Assembly: GCA_949358305.1 (NCBI GenBank)
Contig: OX442316.1
Span: 13,640,001 to 13,704,000, forward strand
Length of the DNA stretch: 64,000 nucleotides
DNA from: Strigamia acuminata
Lineage: Eukaryota > Arthropoda > Chilopoda > Geophilomorpha > Linotaeniidae
Direction: 5' to 3'
Shown here: positions 57,301-64,000 of the stretch, one piece after another
How positions within the stretch are numbered: the stretch's first letter is position 1
How the letters are laid out: every line of letters starts with the position of its first letter
Notes under the pieces: model-generated
The model's input: only the letters and a program-made list of their open reading frames with translations
Database searches by the model: none
Told to the model about the DNA's origin: nothing
Program-made: the position numbers and the translations under genes

Positions 57301-60300
57301 TTCCGACCGTGTGAGCACCAACTTCCTTAAATTTCCATTAGAAAGAAAACGCGCTCATTTGAGGTGGAATATTCCCGAATTGCGCCTCGTTGCACCGATT
57401 TCGTGCAACACGAAATGGAATTAGACACGACTGAACCAATAAAAGTTCACCAAAATTGCGTACGAACAGAGAGGAGAGAGAGGAGGGCCATTTTTAAGCA
57501 GAAGACACTACTGCAATGGTACTGGAGAAATTGATCAACTATTATTGGATTTAATTGTTCAATTAATTGAGCAAAACTCGTGTTAATGTAATGGACACCA
57601 ACCGGATAGTGAGGTCGGTTGAGGAAATGATTCTTTCGGTGCTAATTTTCTCCTTTTTTATTGCGTCGGTGTAATAAAATGGCGTTTTATTTTATGGTAT
57701 ATCACGTTGATGTGTTTTTTTTATTTTATTTATTTATTTTTATTAAGTTTGTGGGGAATTAATGGCTCGATGAATCTGTAAAAGCAGTCAAATTTAACGT
57801 GATTAGTGATTTTGACGTGCTGGTTTGCTTGTACAACGTGTTCGTTTCAAATTGTAATTTGTGATTTAATAAGTGAAATTATAATTTTTGATGAAACGAA
57901 GGCCCGTTTATTTATACGACCAATTAAAATGGCTTTTTACCCACAATCCATCAGTCCGCGGTATTTAGGTTCACGGCGGTACATACGGGGAAGAATAATA
58001 CATCGAACTTTGGTCATTCCGTTTTATTTTTAATTAATAAACGTACGGTTAGGGTTAATCAATCAACCTAAGTGATTTAAACGATGCGATGAAGCTTTAA
58101 ATTGCATACGAAACGGTGGAATTTTCAACTGGAAGTCTCCTTAACGATTTTAATTGCAATTTTCGTCACCAGACCGTCGGCAAAAATGGCGGTTTGGTTT
58201 TTGCGGTTATTTGGGTTTTTATAGTCAAAACAATGCATAAATTATGCGATGTAAATAATATAATAAGCGGGGGAGAAAAAAAATGGAATTTAACATTTTT
58301 CAAGGTGATGGTCAAATTCTGAGGCTCGAGTTTGATCAAAACAAGCTGGTTGAAAGTAAAGGAGCGAGTGTCATTGATTTTGCTCGTAGGAAGACGCACA
58401 TTGGCTTTGGGTGGGGTCCACCTCGGTGTAGGAATGTGGAAAACAAACCTGTCACCTGCTATTTCTTTTTGCACCTCCCGAAAGGGAAGTTTCTCGAGCA
58501 ACTAATCTCTTCTCCACTCTCCAGAAACAATTATTTTAATGGTGGTTTTGTAAACAAGACTTTAGCTCGCTTTCAAATCCCACGTGACTGGCTGCAACCA
58601 AACGAACAAATTTGTACTAACATGCTAATTGTCCAACTGTCTTCTTTGTTCCAATTAATTAATTAATTCAATTTTAAAAATAATAATAAGAAATTAAGAA
58701 AATAAATTTCAGCGAAAAAAGTAGTCACGGATCCAAAAATTAAAAATAAACAAAAATAAATTTTTATATTTTAAATTTTGAAAATGTTGAAAAATATTCA
58801 ACCTCGGTACTTTCGCGGTTTCACATTTCGCAATTTCGTTCCTTGAATTGATCAACCGAGAAAATCGCCATTGCTAAATTTTGCGATTGCTTTTCTCGTG
58901 GAACATGCATCCCCCCCCCTCCCCCCTGCGAATTTTGTGTTTAGTTTGGTCTGGTTTAGGGAGTGATGGATGAGTTAAATTCGTGGCTCCTCCCAGTTCT
59001 CACATGAGGTCCAAACAAACTCGTGGCATGCAAAGCATTAACCAGCCAAGCCTAATGGCAGCCACGTGAAACTTTTTAAATTTTGGGCGTTCCGGGTATG
59101 CGAAACAGATGTGTTTGGGATTGAGTTCGAAGTTCTGACTCTTCCCTTCGATTGTGACATGTCAAGAATTACACACTTGGACGCAGATTGGCACTCGAGC
59201 GAGTCTGGGGCTTGTCAAGACACTGGTTTTAGGTCTTTTTTTGTGAGGGGGGTTGGGGGGGGGGGGGGCTGGAATTAAAACAGTAAAATACTTGAGAGAG
59301 GTTTGGTTTATTGGTGCAGCCACAATAAGGGGTCAAGGATTGTAAAAGGATTAGATGAAGCAGAAGCCATTTTGGACAGCAATTTGGAAATTGCTGTTTT
59401 CATGGCAACGTGTGAACTCGATTTTATTCTGCCACGCAGTGCCACTAAAGATGAGGCGGCTTTGCCAGTCACATGACCCGGGAATTCGCAATAATCAAAT
59501 AGGAGCGTTAGTTTGTCTTATCGCGGCTCGTAAAGCATAAAAATGGAAGGTAGTTGGTGTTTAAATTGGAATTTTCAAGGCGAAATGTTGAGATGTTTGT
59601 GTCCTCGGATTAGGCAATATGGGCGACACATGAGATTCTCGTGTTTCCGTTGTTTATTTTTTTTTCCACTTCGTGTCGTCATTAAATGATGTCTCGTTTG
59701 TTCGTCGTCAATTTTTCTCGTTACAGGAGCTCGTTATCTGATATTGCACGGGTTTTTTTTTTGTTGTTGTGATTTTTACCTGCGGAATAATTTTAAATAA
59801 ATAAATAAATGAATTGAATTAAATGTGTTCGTGCGGCGGCCATTTTGAATGGAATTACTGCGAGGGTTGACATGGGAGATTTAGGTTTTTTTTTTGTTTT
59901 TTTTTTGTTGATGGAGTTTTGTTTTTATTTTTTTGGAGAATTACAATGCTGTCAACAATTGTTCGGATTGTTTGAACAGAATGTAATTGGGTTATTTGAA
60001 TTCAGTAAGATTGTTTATTGAGTTTGGAATCTTCTTTTGAGAACACGTAGTTCACGCATACCGCCAACTTCTCTCGAAGGCCCACCCTGAAAATCAATGC
60101 CATAAATTGTGAGTCGGTTTAAAGTAGAGATGTCTGAAAACAAGAGGTTATGTAGCTTAATATTAGGCGAGCATGCCGCCATTTAAACGTGGCTACTTAC
60201 TGCAATAAAGTTTAGAGTTGCGACAAAAGGTGGCGGGATGTGTAATGTCGGAAATCCTGGTGGTGGGATTTAGAAAGAAAATAAAAATGCAAATGGCGAT

Positions 60301-62056
60301 TTAGGTTTTCAAAAATGTATTTATATTTTGAATTTTTTTTTTTGTATATTGATTAAATGTTTTGTGGAAAATGGGTGCGCACTCGTTATTGATTTAAACG
60401 GGAAACGTTGGCATAAATGGATTATAAATAATAAAGTATTTCTAATGTAATCACGTTTTTTTTTTACTCTGAATAGTCGAGTTCCGCTGATTTCAATTTT
60501 ATCACAAGGATTTTAATTTAGACGTCCACATTTAATCGATTTTAAGGTTTTTATTTGGTTTATGAAGTTCCAATTTTTTTTTTTATCGAGTTTTGTTGCT
60601 TTTTATTTTTATTTTTATTTTTTTGAAATAAAAAATATTGTGCTGACTTGAGCATTATTAGTTGGGACCAAGTGGGATCGATTGAGCTGCGAGTGCGAGA
60701 AGCAAATGCAGTACGTTCACCCATTTGACCAACCATCCCTTTGTGATAAGAGCACAAATAGACTTTCCCCATCAATCTATTCCCGCAATTTCTTTAAAAA
60801 TTAATTAATTTCGCTTTCCTACGATTGAATAACGAATGCGAATGAAAACGCTAATTAATTCGACAAAATTTTAATTGCCGTCAATTTATTTTCTCTCTCT
60901 TTCTCGTTGCAGGCGATTAGCAAACCAGAATATATTCCATCCAAAGATGATATATTTATTGACGAGCCTCAGGTATTCGGCGGTGAATAAAAAAAATCAA
61001 TACTTTTATTAATTTCCTTTTTTGTCTTTATTTTCTCGCAGGCTGACATGATAGATGATAGCGCCGTAGATCAAGAATTTACCGATTTGGATGAATACTC
61101 TGGGAATGGTCCGGATGATGAGGATGGAGGAATTTCGGGATCAGGGAGAACGCCTACCGACAGCGACAATGACGACGATGATGACGATGGAATGCCCGAA
61201 GGTTCAGGTCAGTTGAAATAAATTAGGATGAACTGCGCTCCGTGCGTGGGTTGTTGTCTTATTACTCCATTAAAAAGATGGATGGGCGGATATTTATTTA
61301 TTTTATTTTATTTATTCGTGTTTAGGCGTTCCACCTGATCACATGGCTGCTGTGGTGCCGACACAAAATCCAGTTTCAATTACGGTGCAGCCGGTAACGG
61401 AGTCAACCACAATGAGCACGACGACGACGACTACGACCACAGTTACTTCTGTCGTTAGGAAACAACCGGAGGAAGTTCACACAGAAACAACTATAGTGAG
61501 ATGAATTGAAACGATGGCATTTTCTGGCTCAAATGACTTAAAATGTGGAATTTGTCGTGTTTTAGGCGGAATTTGCCCGTTTATTTGTAACGAGTGACGT
61601 TTTATTACATTTGTTTTGTTTTGTTTGATTTTGTAGACGAATATCAATGGGAATCACGTGCCCGACGACATCCCGAAAAGCAATGCAGACAAACATCCAC
61701 CAGACGTTACAGATGATAATAACAATACACCGAATGAAATTCCTAAGGCGCAAAGAGCAGATGAACAAACAGCCTCTTTCTTCGCTCAGCCAGGCATTCT
61801 TGCGGGTAGGATTTTTGAGATGTTTTTATTGTCTAGCGATGTATCGAACATGTCGGAATTTTCAATTATGTGGAATTTTGTTTCAGCCGTTATTGGTGGA
61901 GCAGTCGTGGGACTACTGTGCGCCATCTTACTCGTCATGTTCATCGTGTATCGCATGAGGAAGAAAGACGAAGGGAGCTATCCATTGGATGAACCCAAAC
62001 GTTCGCCAACGGGCAACTCTTACGCACGCAACACAAACAAGGAATTCTATGCTTGA
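45382..62056 (+). CDS. Sdc: Syndecan (heparan-sulfate proteoglycan)
   Basis: Single-pass cell-surface proteoglycan acting as co-receptor in growth-factor, guidance and matrix signalling. Six exons: 45382-45447, 60913-60972, 61042-61207, 61326-61495, 61637-61805, 61887-62056; 266 residues. The first exon encodes only a signal peptide (MHCSINVLALCVLLVGCSTS). The ectodomain is acidic, with glycosaminoglycan-type Ser-Gly sites at Ser62 (DEYSGNG), Ser74 and Ser76 (GISGSG) and Ser97 (PEGSG), followed by a Thr-rich mucin-like part in exon 4. The transmembrane segment is 211-232 with GGAVVG. The tail has the conserved C1 RMRKKDEGSY, a variable part LDEPKRSP and the PDZ-binding C2 end EFYA. The tail is almost the same as insect syndecan, which is the best taxonomic clue here. 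The 15.5-kb first intron is far larger than any other in the window. Confidence 0.96.
45900..46270 (+). repeat. Three diverged tandem copies of a ~145-bp unit
   Basis: The phrase TTAGCGACATTTATTTGCTT followed by a short spacer, CATAATTTTGCTTCATTATA and CGTA recurs near 45914, 46051 and 46209, each with substitutions. Between copies are related A- and C-rich pieces ending AACACATTTTT(C/T)G. Confidence 0.7.
49497..49599 (+). mobile_element. Small TIR element, copy 1 (5' end lost)
   Basis: About 102 bases nearly identical to 53358-53460. The right end (TTTTAGTTTTTGAATGCAGC) is followed by TA. The left inverted repeat present in copy 2 is missing here. Confidence 0.65.
51103..51293. repeat. Perfect 40-bp inverted repeat with 111-bp spacer
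   Basis: The left arm 51103-51142 (TAAACTCTATTCCAAAAAGT ...) is the exact reverse complement of 51254-51293. The spacer also begins and ends with partly complementary sequence (GAGATT and AATCTC). If transcribed as part of the syndecan intron it would fold into a long hairpin; it may also be a small foldback element. Confidence 0.9.
53125..53272 (+). pseudogene. Fragment of retrotransposon integrase (Ty3/Gypsy-like)
   Basis: In one plus frame this stretch reads DDMSNPWETICID, a stop, MGPKPAGRSQLKWILVVVDQ and CTKFIELEAFRA. This matches the start of the integrase catalytic core of Gypsy-type elements (PWE...ID.MGP...VVVD..TK..E). It is short, has an internal stop and has no flanking pol sequence that I can see, so it is a dead remnant in the syndecan intron. 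Confidence 0.7.
53333..53459. mobile_element. 127-bp TA-flanked MITE, copy 2
   Basis: The ends are inverted repeats (GCTGCATTCAAAAATTAAAA on the left; the right end reads TTTTAGTTTTTGAATGGAGC) with TA on each side (53331-53332 and 53460-53461). There is no coding capacity. A third relic end (GAATTTGAATGCAGC followed by TA) lies near 54934-54950. Confidence 0.7.
58909..58927 (+). repeat. C-rich tract
   Basis: Ten C, one T, then six C, late in the syndecan intron. The complementary strand has two long G-runs and could take part in a G-quadruplex. Confidence 0.8.
59247..59270 (+). repeat. G-rich tract
   Basis: A run of six G, TT, then about thirteen G, in an otherwise AT-rich intron. It is a possible G-quadruplex in the RNA of the syndecan intron; run length may also be affected by sequencing error. 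Confidence 0.75.
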
Positions 62057-63871
62057 TTGCCAAATTTTTGCAAATTTACTCTCCACCAATGGACGCTTAA
62101 TTCGGATCCTCCTTTGAGACCCGGAGGATTTCCTTCACGATCGCCCAACTTACTGATCTTAAACTTGAAGCTTTTTTTAAGTTCAGAGTCGGGAATCTTG
62201 TAATTATTCTGTGGGAATATTTGTGTTGTTTCTACGGAAACAATTCTAGGCCTAAAACCCCAGCAGGAGTTTTAATAACAGCACAAAACCGATATATTTC
62301 GTGTGTCTCATTAGATTCTTAACAGCACCATTGTAGTTTGTAAAAATTATGAAAAGAACAAAGGAAAAAAAATTAAAATTACAAGAAATTAAGAAAAAAC
62401 AAACGTGGCATTTGATCTGAACGAAAATCTATTGCAAATTTTAAAGCTTCTAACGTAGTTTTGTGCGAAACAAAATTAGCAATTTTTTTTTGCTTTTTGT
62501 GTTGTGAGATAAAAGAAAAAAGTAAAAAAAATAAAAATAATGATTTTTTCTTTCCACCCGAATATGATTTTCATTTTCCCAAGGGTCTCCCGTAAATAAA
62601 TTCTTTTCTAAGCAAAACATACTAACAAATTCTGTTCCAGTGTTGCATATTGTTGTTCTTTCAATCATGGGCAAAGAAAATTGCCTTTTATTTCCGATTA
62701 TAGCTCAGAAAAAGTGCATACCTCAGAAAATTCAAAACATGATGACAACTTTGTAATGGAGAAGCATATTTTCTTTTTTTCTTTTAAATGTTTAAAAAAT
62801 TTTTTTTTTTTTTATTTTTTTTTGGGAAAAAAAAATAGTATATTATTCAATAAATGTCTTATATTATTACTGTGTAAATAGAAAGTGTAAGGCGAATGAA
62901 TTAGTCTTTTTTATCCGCTGCGTGTGGCGTGGAGTTTCAATTATTTAAAAAAATAACTTTTTTTGTTAATTTTCTTTTTGTTTTTGGTAGGGTTTTTGAG
63001 CTTAGTGCCATCTATCTATTTTTCCAGAGCTCTCTCTACTCGCGTTTAGAATTTCCAATTTTTATTATTTTTTTTAATTTAAAAAAAAATATATATATAT
63101 ATATTTAAAAAAAAAAATATCTTTTAATTAAAATCTGCTTAATGAATAATTCACATTCCAGCTGCTCTATTCTTTCTGTACGCTGCTAAATGTAAACTTT
63201 AAAAAAATCTGTTTCTATTGACAGAGATTTTTCTTTTTTCTTTTTCCACTTCTTGTTTTGTGAATTTTTTTTTAATATTTTTTTTAAAATTTTTTTTTGG
63301 GAATGATTAAAACACGATCGGTTGTAGCAGACACGAGATTTATTATAAACACTTAATCTCGACCTGCCATTGTGAATACAGTGCCAGTTTGTGTGGTTAA
63401 TTAGTGCGTAAAAGAAGACGAAAAAAATAAAAATAAAATGCTTTTAAATTAAAATTTTCTTTCTTAATTCCAGATTTTTCCGAGTTAAAAGAGACGAGCA
63501 ACTAAAGATTTGATAGTTTTTTATTCGCACATTTTGTCTATTTTTTTTCCTCTTTTCTTTTCCAAAGTAATGAATTTAGAAGCGAAGAATGCAAACTGAA
63601 AGATGTATATGTGAATCATTATTCTATAGTTTTATTAATGTTATTGTCAACAGATTTACTTATTGTGGTAATAGTGGTCTTATAGGTCTTACAAATTAAT
63701 TAATAGCACCACACTAGATTGTGTACAGAATTTTATTATTTCTTTATAATTACAATTCTTTTTTTCTTTTCTCCTTTTAAGTATATAAATATATTTTAAC
63801 ATAGTGTGCAGATTTGTAATGTGTTCTTTCTTTTGGTGTATGGCCCAACTGTTTACAAAGAACAAAATAAA
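62057..63871 (+). other. Sdc: Syndecan 3' UTR (probable)
   Basis: About 1.8 kb without a coding segment after the EFYA stop. It is strongly AT-rich with long A- and T-runs and an (AT)n stretch near 63090-63105. Candidate poly(A) signals include AATAAA at 62849-62854 and 63866-63871, so alternative 3' ends are possible. The last ~130 bases of the window show nothing further. Confidence 0.5.
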
Positions 63872-64000
63872 TCTTCAAACAATATCTGATGCAGCTGGTT
63901 CTGCCTGACACCTTGGAATTTTTCTGTTTTCTCTTTCCTCTTTTCAAATTAAACGTTTTGAAAGCTGTGATTCAAGTATTTCCAGTTGTCACATCATTTT

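Larger units (their letters stand above)
45448..60912 (+). other. Sdc: Giant first intron of syndecan
   Basis: 15465 bases between the GTAAGA donor and the CGTTGCAG acceptor. Long first introns often carry enhancers and alternative promoters, but I see no open frame, tRNA or conserved gene inside on either strand. Contents that can be named are listed separately (a triple repeat at 45900-46270, TA-flanked small elements, an integrase fragment, a 40-bp inverted repeat, poly-C and poly-G tracts). 46300-49490, 49600-51100, 51300-53120 and 55000-58900 show no repeats or genes that I can support; 56160-57500 is somewhat richer in GC than the rest. Confidence 0.85.

Noticed and set aside
61647-61958. 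Alternative-frame 103-codon ORF over syndecan exons 5-6
   Set aside because: It runs through an intron and overlaps the well-supported syndecan frame.

Overview
The window is animal nuclear DNA: AT-rich, with compact intron-bearing genes whose introns are mostly 55-100 bases long and use GT-AG borders. The cytochrome c and the syndecan cytoplasmic tail look arthropod-like. MMUT and arylamine N-acetyltransferase genes, both as far as I recall absent from Drosophila, argue against a fly. I cannot name the species.

Left third (1-18047) is gene-dense. On the minus strand lie the 5' part of methylmalonyl-CoA mutase (MMUT, cut by the window edge) and two tandem MTERF3 genes. Head-to-head with the second MTERF3, on the plus strand, come phosphatidylserine synthase (PTDSS1-like), an MBOAT1/2-type lysophospholipid acyltransferase, two tandem arylamine N-acetyltransferase genes and glycyl-tRNA synthetase (GARS1). 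PTDSS and the MBOAT enzyme act in the same phospholipid pathway. MMUT, both MTERF3 proteins and one GARS form are mitochondrial. Exon models were built by hand from splice sites, reading frame and family conservation. All full-length genes give uninterrupted frames with family-like lengths.

Middle (18048-38640) is a 20-kb repeat block without a recognised gene. It holds dispersed modules with splice-like borders, an 880-bp TA-flanked inverted-repeat element, a decayed Tc1 transposon, sixteen almost identical 21-bp repeats, a 5.8-kb array of about 480-bp units that each carry an intron-like segment, a 24-bp repeat, and a 2.9-kb array of 62-bp units with a 310-bp higher-order repeat.

Right third (38641-64000) carries POLR1B (24 exons, plus strand), cytochrome c (2 exons, minus strand) and syndecan (plus strand). 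Syndecan has a signal-peptide exon separated by a 15.5-kb intron from five clustered exons. The large intron contains small TA-flanked inverted-repeat elements, a Gypsy-type integrase fragment and a perfect 40-bp inverted repeat.

The most notable signals are an AT-AC minor-spliceosome intron in GARS1, a GC-AG intron in POLR1B, and the 480-bp array, which looks like an exon-intron pair amplified in tandem but has no open coding frame on the intron-bearing strand.
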